Below are positions 25,382-33,655 of a stretch of DNA of 33,790 nt, piece by piece. A program made the translations under genes and the position numbers. The stretch is from UBA6168 sp964643005 (GTDB taxonomy: Bacteria; Bacteroidota; Bacteroidia; Chitinophagales; Saprospiraceae): NCBI GenBank assembly GCA_964643005.1, contig CAZXQI010000033.1, positions 1-33,790 on the forward strand, in the 5' to 3' direction. Each line of letters starts with the position of its first letter. Within the stretch, counting starts at the first letter, position 1. The notes under the pieces were generated by a model. It did not search any database. It saw only the letters and a program-made list of their open reading frames with translations, and was not told the origin of the DNA.

Positions 25382-26866
25382 TTAAACTCTACTACTGTAG
25401 TTTGGGGCTTCTTTCGTGATGGTGATGTTGTGTGGGTGGCTTTCCCTCGCTCCGGCGCCAGTGATTTTGACGAATTGGGCTTTTGCCAGATCTGCGATGG
25501 TGGGCGCTCCACAATAGCCCATTCCTGCCCGAAGGCCTCCGAGGTATTGCACCATGACTTCTTCCACAGAGCCTTTGAAGGGAACCCTGCCTTCGATGCC
25601 TTCGGGAACGAGTTTTTTGATATCGTCTTCCACGTCCTGGAAGTAGCGGTCTTTAGAGCCAGCGCCCATTGCGCCTAAGGAACCCATTCCCCGATAAACC
25701 TTAAATTTTCTCCCTTCTAAGAGGATGGTCTCGCCTGGCGCTTCTTCTACTCCTGCGAAAAGCCCTCCGGCCATGATGGTGTTGGCGCCTGCGGCCAGTG
25801 CTTTGACGATGTCGCCGGAATAGCGAATTCCGCCATCGCCTATGATGGGAACGCCGGAGCCTTTTATCGCCTTCGCAGACTCGAAGATGGCAGTCAGTTG
25901 TGGAACGCCAACCCCTGCGACTACTCTTGTAGTACAGATGCTACCTGGGCCGACGCCGACTTTCACACCATCCACTCCAGCCTTGACCAGAGCTTTAGCG
26001 GCTTCGCCGGTAGCGACGTTGCCGGCCACTACCTGTAAATTTGGAAAATGTTGTTTGACTGTTTTGACGGCCTCTAATACGCCGCGAGAGTGGCCGTGTG
26101 CAGTATCTACACAAACGACATCCACTCCGACCTCCACCAGGGCGGCGACTCTCTCCAACATATCGTAAGTCACGCCAACGGCTGCGCCGACGACGAGGCG
26201 TCCGTATTTATCTTTACAAGAAACGGGATAATCTTCGACCTTCATCAGGTCTTTGTAAGTAATTAGGCCTACGAGCTTTCGCTGCTCATCTACTACGGGT
26301 AGTTTTTCAATTTTATAATTCTGTAAGATTCCCTTAGCCATTTCCAGATCAGTGCCAATAGGAGCGGTGATTAGGTTCTCGGAAGTCATCACCTGGCGGA
26401 CAGGTTTTGCCGCATCATTTTCAAAGCGCAAATCCCTGTTGGTAAGTATGCCGATGAGCTTGCCTGAATTATCTACCACCGGAATACCGCCAATGCGGTA
26501 ATGGCGCATCATCTCTAAAGCATCGCCAACGGTGGCATTGTCTTTTAATGTCACTGGGTCTATAATCATTCCGCTCTCAGAGCGCTTTACTTTGCGCACC
26601 TGTTCTGCCTGAGCTTCTATAGACATGTTTTTGTGGATGATGCCAATCCCCCCTTGGCGAGCGATAGCGATAGCGAGTTTCTCCTCGGTCACGGTATCCA
26701 TAGCGGCGGAAGCAATGGGCACATTCAGCCGCAGGCCTTTAGTGAATTGGGTTGAGATATCAACTTCTCTCGGTAAAACTTCGGAATAGGAAGGGACGAG
26801 CAAAACGTCGTCAAAGGTAAGAGCCTCGCCCAGAAATTTAGTTTGCGCTATTTTTTCATTTTCCAT
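25382..26866 (-). CDS. guaB: Inosine-5'-monophosphate dehydrogenase
   Basis: 494 residues; catalyses IMP to XMP, the committed step of GMP synthesis, in the cytoplasm. I chose ATG 26866 (MENEKIAQTKFLG); a TTG two codons upstream adds nothing. The catalytic barrel is interrupted by two CBS domains (about 95–215), with VVDNSGKLIGILTNRDLRF and VVDEQRKLVGLITYKDLM as their typical ends. The active-site loop GVGPGSICTTR carries Cys311, the mobile flap region is GMGSLGAMGAGSKDRYF, and GVGVPQL follows the loop. A TAATTTTG sequence on the minus strand (26877–26870) abuts the start codon and, if used as a −10 box, would give a leaderless message. mpg follows after 3 nt. Confidence 0.97.
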   Translation of the reverse strand: MENEKIAQTKFLGEALTFDDVLLVPSYSEVLPREVDISTQFTKGLRLNVPIASAAMDTVTEEKLAIAIARQGGIGIIHKNMSIEAQAEQVRKVKRSESGMIIDPVTLKDNATVGDALEMMRHYRIGGIPVVDNSGKLIGILTNRDLRFENDAAKPVRQVMTSENLITAPIGTDLEMAKGILQNYKIEKLPVVDEQRKLVGLITYKDLMKVEDYPVSCKDKYGRLVVGAAVGVTYDMLERVAALVEVGVDVVCVDTAHGHSRGVLEAVKTVKQHFPNLQVVAGNVATGEAAKALVKAGVDGVKVGVGPGSICTTRVVAGVGVPQLTAIFESAKAIKGSGVPIIGDGGIRYSGDIVKALAAGANTIMAGGLFAGVEEAPGETILLEGRKFKVYRGMGSLGAMGAGSKDRYFQDVEDDIKKLVPEGIEGRVPFKGSVEEVMVQYLGGLRAGMGYCGAPTIADLAKAQFVKITGAGARESHPHNITITKEAPNYSSRV

Positions 26867-27037
26867 TTGCAAAATTAGATATTTTTTGATGGTTTTAAGG
26901 GAAGATAGCTCGAAGCTTTCCTTTTTTTAAAAATGGGTTTGAAAAAAAGAATACTTTAGAGAGGAATAGAAGTCTAATAGAAATTGGCTGGCCTTTCACA
27001 TTTCAAAAGTTTTTTTAAATATAGGAACCATCGAACT

Positions 27038-27481
27038 ATGCTTACAGTTTGCAGTGATGACTATTTTATGAAGCAGGCATTTGTAGAAGCAGAAAAGGCA
27101 TTTGAACAGGGGGAAATTCCCGTCGGCGCCGTGGTAGTGTGTAGAGACCGGATTATCGCTCGCGCTCATAATCAAACTGAGTTGCTCAATGACGTAACGG
27201 CTCACGCAGAGATGCTGGCGCTAACTGCTGCGGCCAATACATTGGGAAGTAAATACCTCGAATCCTGTACCTTGTACGTCACCTTAGAACCTTGTGCGAT
27301 GTGCGCCGGCGCATTGTCCTGGGCACAATTGCAGCGGTTAGTGTACGCAGCGGGCGATGACAAACAAGGGTTTATGAGGTTTGGGAAAAAGATGCTTCAT
27401 CCAAAGACTAAAATTGAGTTTGGCATTATGCAGGAAGAATGTTCTGCACTTTTGAAACAATTTTTTCAGAATAAAAGGTAG
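27038..27481 (+). CDS. tadA: Nucleoside deaminase, probably tRNA adenosine deaminase TadA
   Basis: 147 residues from ATG 27038, preceded by AGGAA about 10 nt upstream; an earlier in-frame start at 26984 would add 18 residues without family similarity. Zinc and catalytic motifs of the cytidine deaminase superfamily are complete: HAE with His56 and Glu58, and PCAMC with Cys86 and Cys89. FVEAEKAFEQGEIPVGAVVV, NDVTAHAEMLAL and DDKQGF are typical of TadA, which makes inosine at tRNA-Arg position 34. A guanine-deaminase-type role is a less likely alternative. It is divergent from guaB across about 170 bp. The next gene follows after 87 nt on the same strand. Confidence 0.88.
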   Translation: MLTVCSDDYFMKQAFVEAEKAFEQGEIPVGAVVVCRDRIIARAHNQTELLNDVTAHAEMLALTAAANTLGSKYLESCTLYVTLEPCAMCAGALSWAQLQRLVYAAGDDKQGFMRFGKKMLHPKTKIEFGIMQEECSALLKQFFQNKR

Positions 27482-27520
27482 TTTTGAACAGAAAGTAAGA
27501 ATTCTTTCCTCTGGTTGGAT

Positions 27521-27528
27521 TACTTTTG
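27521..27528 (+). promoter_or_regulatory. Candidate −10-type box before the membrane EEP gene
   Basis: TACTTTTG matches TAnnTTTG 41 nt before the ATG at 27569. No convincing TTTG at the proper upstream spacing, so low confidence. Confidence 0.35.
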
Positions 27529-27568
27529 TTCATCAAGCTCCTTTAAAAATGCTTGTTTAAGAACCCCA

Positions 27569-28561
27569 ATGCTTCACAAAATTCTTTCAAAGACTTATGT
27601 CCAAATTCTGATTATTTCTGCCGCACTGGGAGGACTTGTTCTTTGCATTTTTCCCGACAAGGCGCCGTGTCTATACTGGATATCCAATTATGCAGTGCAG
27701 TTGATGCTGTTGTATCTGTTCGCCGGGTTGCTTTTTTTAATTCTGAAACAGCCCAGAATAGTGTTTACCCTGTTTACTAGTTGTATTCTACTTTGTTTTT
27801 ATTTAAAATATTCGGTAAAAAATGATGGCATTGAGCGCTGGCGGCAAACGGTCATCAAAAACAAAATTGTACCGCCTCAACAAGAAACAGAGATAACGAT
27901 TGCCCATATCAATCTCAGTAATTCCATAGATATTAACTCGACGATAGAAGTGCTCCGCAATTCCAAGGCGGATGTACTTTCAATCCATGAATTGACGCCC
28001 AAATGGGATTTGTTACTCGAAGACTCGCTCTGTGAATATTACCCTAACTATCTGACTCTTGTAGATATTGGGCTGTATGGGATGGCTATTTATTCCAAAC
28101 TGCCATTAGAGAAGGTGGATACCTTTTACTACGAGGGCATACCGAACCTGAGAGGATATTTCAAAAAGGAAAATAAAGTCTGGGGTTTTATCAGTGTACA
28201 TACCGAGCCGACAGTTAATGCTTCCTCGCGGGAGCGATTACAGAATCACTTAGAGTTGATTGCCCATGAAGCGAATAAATTTCTGACGCCGGTAATTGTA
28301 TTTGGCGATTTTAATGCGGTTCCCTGGTCCAATCAGATTCAGGATTTCCTCCATGCTGCGACCCTGATGGACAGTCGCACTGGATTTATGCAAGAAGCTT
28401 CCTCTATTTGGGCTGTTCCGCTTGACCCCATATTCTTTTCCAATACTTTGCAGTGCGTCGATTTCAGGTCTCTGCAAAGCCTTAGCGCTGGCCATTTGGG
28501 TATAAAGGGAGTTTACCAGCCAAAAAGAAATTCCAGTTATGTTAAAAAAACGGCTCAATAG
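27569..28561 (+). CDS. Membrane-anchored endonuclease/exonuclease/phosphatase (EEP) family protein
   Basis: 330 residues from ATG 27569 (an upstream TTG at 27515 is not needed). Three membrane helices come first (about 10–28, 40–60, 64–82), then a presumably periplasmic EEP domain from about 107. Visible EEP features are IHELTPKW with metal-binding Glu141, the His211 strand FISVHTEP, and VFGDFNAVPWS with Asp247 and Asn249. The usual terminal SDH motif reads SAGHL here (His309), so the Asp that polarises the catalytic His is replaced by Gly. Activity may be altered. Three-helix EEP proteins of this type are common in Bacteroidota; substrates (phosphodiester or phospholipid) are unknown. The last 23 bp overlap dgkA, indicating co-translation. 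Confidence 0.82.
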   Translation: MLHKILSKTYVQILIISAALGGLVLCIFPDKAPCLYWISNYAVQLMLLYLFAGLLFLILKQPRIVFTLFTSCILLCFYLKYSVKNDGIERWRQTVIKNKIVPPQQETEITIAHINLSNSIDINSTIEVLRNSKADVLSIHELTPKWDLLLEDSLCEYYPNYLTLVDIGLYGMAIYSKLPLEKVDTFYYEGIPNLRGYFKKENKVWGFISVHTEPTVNASSRERLQNHLELIAHEANKFLTPVIVFGDFNAVPWSNQIQDFLHAATLMDSRTGFMQEASSIWAVPLDPIFFSNTLQCVDFRSLQSLSAGHLGIKGVYQPKRNSSYVKKTAQ

Positions 28562-28904
28562 CTTTGCTTATGCTTTTGCCGGCATTGTCAGTCTATTCCG
28601 TTCCGAAGCGAATGCGAAAATTCACCTTGTCGCTGCTATCCTTGTACTAATAGCGGGATTCTTCTTTGAAATTTCTACTGTGGAATGGTGTATTGTAGCG
28701 CTTTGCATCGCTCTCGTTTTTTCGGCAGAGGCATTGAACACTGCTGTTGAAAAACTGACGGATCTCGTTACAGAAGATTATCACCCTCTCGCTAAAAATG
28801 CCAAAGATATTGCCGCTGGCGCCGTGTTAATTATCGCCATAGGCGCAGCCACCGCCGGGCTACTCATTTTCCTACCTAAATTATTGAAAATCAATATCCT
28901 GTAA
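28539..28904 (+). CDS. dgkA: Diacylglycerol kinase / undecaprenol kinase family (DgkA)
   Basis: 121 residues, three membrane helices, typical of the small prokaryotic DgkA family. The signature EALNTAVEKLTDLV (64–77) and HPLAKNAKDIAAGAVL (82–97) are both intact, including the catalytic Glu in the first motif and the Lys/Asp in the second. The family phosphorylates diacylglycerol or undecaprenol; in most non-Proteobacteria the latter is favoured, which would feed the cell-wall lipid carrier. Its ATG lies inside the 3' end of the EEP gene (23-bp overlap in a different frame), so expression is likely coupled. No clear T-rich terminator follows, only a short AGGGTAACCCT hairpin (28949–28959). Confidence 0.9.
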   Translation: MLKKRLNSFAYAFAGIVSLFRSEANAKIHLVAAILVLIAGFFFEISTVEWCIVALCIALVFSAEALNTAVEKLTDLVTEDYHPLAKNAKDIAAGAVLIIAIGAATAGLLIFLPKLLKINIL

Positions 28905-29102
28905 ACCTGATCGCCTGTTTTTAAAGCAGTGAATTCACTTAGGCGCGAAGGGTAACCCTCTTGTTTTGGCGCCCTGCCTGAAAAAGATTATCACAGATTT
29001 GAATTTATTGAATGGTTTTTGCCATGTATGACTGAATAGTCTTATGTAAACTCTATTTCCTGTTGGAGATTTATCTATGCTGCTTCCAAATTTTGAAAAA
29101 CC

Positions 29103-30557
29103 ATGAAGGCTCGTCTTACCCTTTTTATGATTTTGCTACTTCAGTTCTATGCTTTTTCTCAGGAGCAACTGGGTCTGAGGCTTGAGAACTTTGCAGGAGT
29201 CGGGAGTCTTAGTCTCAACCCTGCGGGCAATCTTTCCAATCCTCTAAACTGGGACATTAATTTGGCAGGGGGAGGGCTGTTCTTAAACAACAACTACGGA
29301 TTCATCCACAACACCAATTCTTTTGAACTCATTAAAAGGTACAAAAATGCAAGTTTCAAATCGGCCACAGATGTGGAAAGTAGTGCGCCGTCTAATGCTT
29401 TTATCATTGATTTTTACAATGATAATCAGAAGCGAAATGTAAATTTTTCCAGCTTCATTACCGGCCCATCCGCTGTTGTCAAAATAAAAAGCCGGCATTC
29501 AATTGGTATTTTTTCAAATGCCAGAATGATATTAAGCGCTCAAAATTTAGCCAATGAATACAGCTACTACAAATACGACGACAGGCCGTATTTTGAAAGC
29601 TTTGATGTAAACCCTTACAGCGGCGCCATTTTGAGCTGGGCAGAACTGGGGCTGAATTACGCTTTGAAAGTTCCCACGGATAACGGCTCTCTTGGCTTTG
29701 GCGTCAATCTCAAATTTCTACAAGCTTATGAGGGAGCTTATTTTGAAAGCCTGAGAACCTACGAGCACACCAAGATACCTGGCGATAGTATTTGGGTCAA
29801 GCAATTGCACGGTCGTTTTGGTTATACCTCCTCTAATCTGAGAGGGGATCCATTTCATCTCAAGAAAAATGGAAGCGGCTTTGCTTTTGATTTGGGCGCA
29901 GTAATAACATTTGGAGAAGATGAAACTGCCTATCAATTGAAACTTAGCGCCGCATTGCTCGACTTGGGTTATTTGAAATTTGGACAGAACGCTTTCAATC
30001 ACAACGTTAATTCATCGTCCATTGCAGAGTTAGCTTTAGAAGACTTTGAACAGTTTGCGAAGATTGAAGAATTTGTCGATCTGGTTCAGCTCTTTAGTAA
30101 ACGACTGCTCGGCGACTCGTTGGCTTCAGAATCCGGCAGTTCTTTTAGACTGGCCTTACCTGCCGCTTTAAGCCTTCAGGGCGACTATGCTTTTTCTGAG
30201 TATTTTTTCCTCAATGCCATGCTCATTCAGCGCCTGCCAACCATAGACGTAACTGCTCCCCGGGAAAACATCTTTGGCCTGACTCCCAGATTTGAGCATC
30301 GCTGGTTTTCGGCCTCGGCGCCCTTTACGCTTCACAACTGGCAAAGTATCAGGATGGGATTTGCCGTTCGCTTAGGCTTTCTGATTGTCGGAACCGACCA
30401 CCTGTCCGGATTGGTGGGACACAAGGACTGGAATGGAGCCGATCTTTACTTTGCCTTAAAAATCAATCCTTTTAATTTGAGTTTTGGAAAAGGAAAAAAG
30501 GGCGATAGCGGCGTTCTGAAGTATGGTAAGAAAGGAAAGGTCAAGTGTTATTTTTAA
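29103..30557 (+). CDS. DUF5723 family outer-membrane protein
   Basis: 484 residues with a signal peptide ending FSQ (about 20). The mature part begins EQLGLRLENFAGVGSLSLNPAGNLSNPLNWDINLAG, the hallmark start of DUF5723 proteins, and continues with alternating amphipathic strands throughout, as in a beta barrel. The C-terminal GKKGKVKCYF ends in an aromatic residue, in keeping with outer-membrane insertion. No catalytic motif is seen. The family is Bacteroidota-specific and uncharacterised. It has a ~200-bp upstream gap without an obvious promoter and is followed by a strong shared terminator hairpin. Confidence 0.8.
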   Translation: MKARLTLFMILLLQFYAFSQEQLGLRLENFAGVGSLSLNPAGNLSNPLNWDINLAGGGLFLNNNYGFIHNTNSFELIKRYKNASFKSATDVESSAPSNAFIIDFYNDNQKRNVNFSSFITGPSAVVKIKSRHSIGIFSNARMILSAQNLANEYSYYKYDDRPYFESFDVNPYSGAILSWAELGLNYALKVPTDNGSLGFGVNLKFLQAYEGAYFESLRTYEHTKIPGDSIWVKQLHGRFGYTSSNLRGDPFHLKKNGSGFAFDLGAVITFGEDETAYQLKLSAALLDLGYLKFGQNAFNHNVNSSSIAELALEDFEQFAKIEEFVDLVQLFSKRLLGDSLASESGSSFRLALPAALSLQGDYAFSEYFFLNAMLIQRLPTIDVTAPRENIFGLTPRFEHRWFSASAPFTLHNWQSIRMGFAVRLGFLIVGTDHLSGLVGHKDWNGADLYFALKINPFNLSFGKGKKGDSGVLKYGKKGKVKCYF

Positions 30558-30579
30558 ACAACTGTAATTCTTTACACAA

Positions 30580-30614
30580 AAAAGGCGCATTGTAAACCTG
30601 ACAATGCGCCTTTT
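30580..30614. terminator. Bidirectional terminator hairpin
   Basis: AAAAGGCGCATTGT (30580–30593) pairs perfectly with ACAATGCGCCTTTT (30601–30614), with a 7-nt loop. A/T runs on both sides make it functional in both directions for the convergent DUF5723 and DUF4783 genes. Confidence 0.85.
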
Positions 30615-30633
30615 CCCTTGTGAAACTCAGGAA

Positions 30634-31020
30634 TCACTCTTTGTCAAATCTCAATTCCTGAATAAGGTATTTTCCTCCAGAAACTTTCATGTAAATATAA
30701 ACTCTGAACGTTCCCGTGTTAGCAGACAGGTTTCCGATACAGTACTGGGAATCCTGACCTTTGGAAGAACCTTGGTGCACTTGTTTGAAAGAGGCCGGTT
30801 TGTTTTTTGTGAAAAAATCCTTTACCACTTTGACGGCATTGTCCTTTGAATAGGAGTCTTCCTTGTCCATGACAGCTACTTCAACATTGGCGTCGAAATA
30901 TTGTCCGAGCGCGTTGGCGTCTCCATTGCTGATAGCTCTCGTGATAGCGTCGAGGTTGTCCTCTACATTGACAAAAGCTATAATGGGAGCGAGCAATATG
31001 ACTAACAATAAATTTTTCAT
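30634..31020 (-). CDS. DUF4783 family secreted protein
   Basis: 128 residues. A short hydrophobic signal (MKNLLLVILLAPIIAFVNV) is followed by NLDAITRAISNGDANALGQYFDANVEVAVMDKEDSYSKDNAVKVVKDFF, the typical beginning of DUF4783, and GGKYLIQELRF at the end. The pattern suggests an NTF2-like cone fold, small and probably periplasmic. The function is unknown and no catalytic residues are apparent. It is convergent with the DUF5723 gene and shares its terminator. Confidence 0.8.
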   Translation of the reverse strand: MKNLLLVILLAPIIAFVNVEDNLDAITRAISNGDANALGQYFDANVEVAVMDKEDSYSKDNAVKVVKDFFTKNKPASFKQVHQGSSKGQDSQYCIGNLSANTGTFRVYIYMKVSGGKYLIQELRFDKE

Positions 31021-31376
31021 GGCTTTAAAATTAAGAGGTGATTCTAATTCTCTTTTTGAGCTTCGGCAATTCTATTGAGCTTCTAAGATTTCTTTGGGGC
31101 GCCTGACGAGCAGCGCCTTCGATGTGTCTTTGTCGAGTTTAGACGCACTACCCGAAAGGGGTAACTACGGAAAAGGTTAAAATTGTCTAATTAGCCTGGA
31201 TAGAATTCGTGAGGCAATTTAACGATATTAATAATCAGATTGGTATTCTTACCATTTTTTTCTCCTTTCAAGAACAAATTGCGGAGCGACGCCTTTTTTA
31301 TAAGTTACTGTAGGGCTTACCAAAGTTTCTATTTTTGCAAAGCCACAAAAAAACGACATTTCATCAATTTTTTAGA
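31021..31376. other. Divergent intergenic region between DUF4783 gene and gpmI
   Basis: About 356 bp without a supported gene. It contains a small GAAAG-loop hairpin (TACCC 31149–31153 with GGGTA 31159–31163) and the gpmI promoter candidate near 31305–31337. I see no known riboswitch or RNA gene. Confidence 0.5.
31305..31337 (+). promoter_or_regulatory. Candidate promoter for gpmI
   Basis: A perfect −10-type box TATTTTTG (31330–31337) with TTACTG about 19–20 nt upstream (31305–31310), a partial match to TTTG. Start near 31344, 33 nt before the ATG at 31377. Confidence 0.55.
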
Positions 31377-32930
31377 ATGAATACTAAGCGCGCAATTCTC
31401 ATAATTCTGGATGGCTGGGGCAAAGGGTCGAAGTATGAAGCCGATGCCATCGCCCATGCCAATACACCGGTCATGGATTATTTACTCCGATATTATCCCA
31501 ATTCTGAATTGGTCACGTATGGAGAATTGGTAGGGCTTCCTGAAGGGCAAATGGGGAACTCCGAAGTCGGGCACCTAAACATAGGCGCCGGCAGAATCGT
31601 CTATCAGGAATTGGCCAGAATCAACAAGGCGATTCGGGAAGGGGAATTACAGCGTCATCCGGTCTTGTTAGAAGCCTTGCGCTACGCCAAAGCGAATGAC
31701 AAAGCCGTTCACTTCATCGGCTTAGTCTCCGATGGCGGCGTACATTCTCACATCAATCACCTCAAGGCATTGTGCGACGCTACACAGACGCAGGGATTAG
31801 AAAAAGTATTCATTCACGCTTTCATGGATGGTAGGGATACGGATCCAAAAGGGGGTGAAAATTATCTAAATGATTTATTACAACACATTGATAATCAGTC
31901 TGTTAAATTAGCATCAGTCATTGGTCGTTACTATTCGATGGATCGCGACAAGCGCTGGGAACGGGTTAAACTGGCCTATGAGCTTCTCGTCAATGGACAG
32001 GGGGAAGCAAGTGGAGATATCCTGACAACTATCAAAAAACGATACGAATCGGGGGAGACCGACGAGTTTCTAAAGCCGATTGTTTGTACGGGTAAGGATG
32101 GAAAACCGCTTGCAGTGATTCAGGACGACGACGTGTTGATTTGCTTCAATTTCCGGACGGACAGACCCCGGGAAATTTCTACTGTGCTGACGCAAAAGGA
32201 CATGCCTGAATTTGGAATGAAAAAACTCAATTTGCACTATGTAACGATGACCCGCTACAATGAGAGCTTCCATGATATCAAAGTTATTTTTGAAAAAGAT
32301 AATCTGGTCAATACCCTAGGCGAGACGCTTTCCAAATGCGGCAAGACTCAGGTTCGAATTGCTGAAACTGAAAAGTATCCTCACGTCACATTTTTCTTTT
32401 CCGGCGGGAGAGAAGAACCATTCGAGGGAGAGCGCAGGATTTTAATCCCATCTCCGAAAGTTGCGACTTATGACCTCCAGCCCGAAATGAGCGCTTTTGG
32501 TATAACAGATGCCATCGTCGCTGATATTGAAAAAAATCAACCCAACTTCATTTGCCTGAACTTTGCCAATACGGACATGGTCGGGCACACCGGCGTTTTC
32601 GAAGCGGCTATAAAGGCCGCTGAAACCGTGGATACCTGTCTTGACAGATTATTGGACACGGCTCTGAAGTACGATTACGAGGCCATCGTCATCGCCGACC
32701 ACGGCAACTCTGATTACATGATCAATGAAGACGGCACACCCAACACAGCCCATACCAAAAACCCCGTGCCTTGTATTTACGTCAGTAATAATCCGAAGGA
32801 AGCGAGTATAAGAAATGGAAAGCTGGCTGACATTGCTCCAACGCTTTTATTCCTGTTGAATATTCAGCCGCCTGAAGAAATGACCGGCGATGTTTTAATC
32901 TCCCGGATTTTATCTCCTGCTGAAGGTTGA
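31377..32930 (+). CDS. gpmI: Cofactor-independent phosphoglycerate mutase
   Basis: 517 residues from ATG 31377; an in-frame TTG at 31335 lies inside the promoter box and is not credible. Interconverts 3- and 2-phosphoglycerate using two Mn2+ ions and a serine nucleophile in glycolysis, in the cytoplasm. Seen: ILDGWG with Asp12, GNSEVGHLNIGAGR with catalytic Ser62, AFMDGRDTDP (148–157), FRTDRPREIS, and the C-terminal metal-binding motifs NFANTDMVGHTG and VIADHGNSDYM. Length and motif order are standard. The small lipoprotein gene follows 9 nt after the stop, so the two are probably one transcript. Confidence 0.97.
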   Translation: MNTKRAILIILDGWGKGSKYEADAIAHANTPVMDYLLRYYPNSELVTYGELVGLPEGQMGNSEVGHLNIGAGRIVYQELARINKAIREGELQRHPVLLEALRYAKANDKAVHFIGLVSDGGVHSHINHLKALCDATQTQGLEKVFIHAFMDGRDTDPKGGENYLNDLLQHIDNQSVKLASVIGRYYSMDRDKRWERVKLAYELLVNGQGEASGDILTTIKKRYESGETDEFLKPIVCTGKDGKPLAVIQDDDVLICFNFRTDRPREISTVLTQKDMPEFGMKKLNLHYVTMTRYNESFHDIKVIFEKDNLVNTLGETLSKCGKTQVRIAETEKYPHVTFFFSGGREEPFEGERRILIPSPKVATYDLQPEMSAFGITDAIVADIEKNQPNFICLNFANTDMVGHTGVFEAAIKAAETVDTCLDRLLDTALKYDYEAIVIADHGNSDYMINEDGTPNTAHTKNPVPCIYVSNNPKEASIRNGKLADIAPTLLFLLNIQPPEEMTGDVLISRILSPAEG

Positions 32931-32939
32931 AATTGTATT

Positions 32940-33530
32940 ATGCGCCAACAATTTTTTATGACGATCAAAAAGAAGGAGAGTAGTTGGCTTTTTGTGCTGA
33001 TGCTCTTCTTTGTGTTTTTTTCATGTTCTACCAAGTCTTCCGACAAGAGCATTAAAACAGGGAAGAAGATTTACTTTGATCTCCAGAGTTTTTTTGACCA
33101 AGAGATTGAAAGACTTGCAGGCGTCCAAGTGAAAAAGACTACTTCGGTTGGCGCCGAAAGTGAAGAGCGGATTCTGGATGAGACTGACTTTGAACGGGAC
33201 TTAAAAATCTTTTCCCAAAACGATATTAACCGTCCGGCCTGGAGCGATAGTTATCAAATTGACAGCGCCTTCGATGGCCGGGGGAGCCTCCAGCAGTTGA
33301 GCTATACTGCTTTAGATCCGGATATGAAGACTCAATCCATTTTGGTTGATTTTAATGGAGAAGCTGTTTCTAAAATTTTTATAGAAAATAGTTCTTCGAC
33401 CACTGTCGCCCAAACTAAGCAAATCCTTACCTACGAACCTACTAAAGGGTATTCTATCGAGAGTCATCAAAAAGTGGCGTTTACAGATGACAATATCTTT
33501 TTGATAGAAGTGTCATTTCTGAATGAGTAA
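32940..33530 (+). CDS. Small lipoprotein of unknown function
   Basis: 196 residues from ATG 32940; a second ATG at 32958 is equally possible. A lipoprotein signal (hydrophobic WLFVLMLFFVFF, then SC with Cys29) predicts membrane anchoring after export. The mature part is charged, with a FFDQEIERLAGVQVKKT segment and a later beta-rich region (SILVDFNGEAVSKIFIENSSS). I do not recognise the family. It is closely spaced downstream of gpmI and ends just before a strong terminator, so it is likely the last gene of the gpmI transcript, although a functional link to glycolysis is not implied. Confidence 0.7.
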   Translation: MRQQFFMTIKKKESSWLFVLMLFFVFFSCSTKSSDKSIKTGKKIYFDLQSFFDQEIERLAGVQVKKTTSVGAESEERILDETDFERDLKIFSQNDINRPAWSDSYQIDSAFDGRGSLQQLSYTALDPDMKTQSILVDFNGEAVSKIFIENSSSTTVAQTKQILTYEPTKGYSIESHQKVAFTDDNIFLIEVSFLNE

Positions 33531-33589
33531 TTGACTTGCTTTCTCGAGATAGATTTCACTTCCCAGGCTTAGGGTAGCGAAAAATAGTA

Positions 33590-33620
33590 AGGTGGAGAAG
33601 CTCAGGACGATTCTCCACCT
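33590..33620. terminator. Terminator hairpin
   Basis: AGGTGGAGAA (33590–33599) pairs perfectly with TTCTCCACCT (33611–33620), with an 11-nt loop, followed by CTTGTTT. It lies between two convergent genes. Confidence 0.75.
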
Positions 33621-33622
33621 CT

Positions 33623-33638
33623 TGTTTCACGTGGAACA
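33623..33638. promoter_or_regulatory. parS-like ParB binding site
   Basis: TGTTTCACGTGGAACA; its complement reads TGTTCCACGTGAAACA, which satisfies the Bacillus parS consensus TGTTNCACGTGAAACA at every position. It lies in the short convergent intergenic space directly after the terminator. This is the centromere-like site bound by ParB in chromosome segregation. Origin-proximal placement is typical of such sites. Confidence 0.75.
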
Positions 33639-33655
33639 ATTTTTATAACAGGCTT

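Noticed and set aside
26867..26872. TTG start two codons upstream of guaB; likewise TTG starts at 31335 (gpmI) and 27515 (EEP gene).
   Set aside because: ATG starts just downstream give family-typical N-termini, and the gpmI TTG falls in its promoter box.
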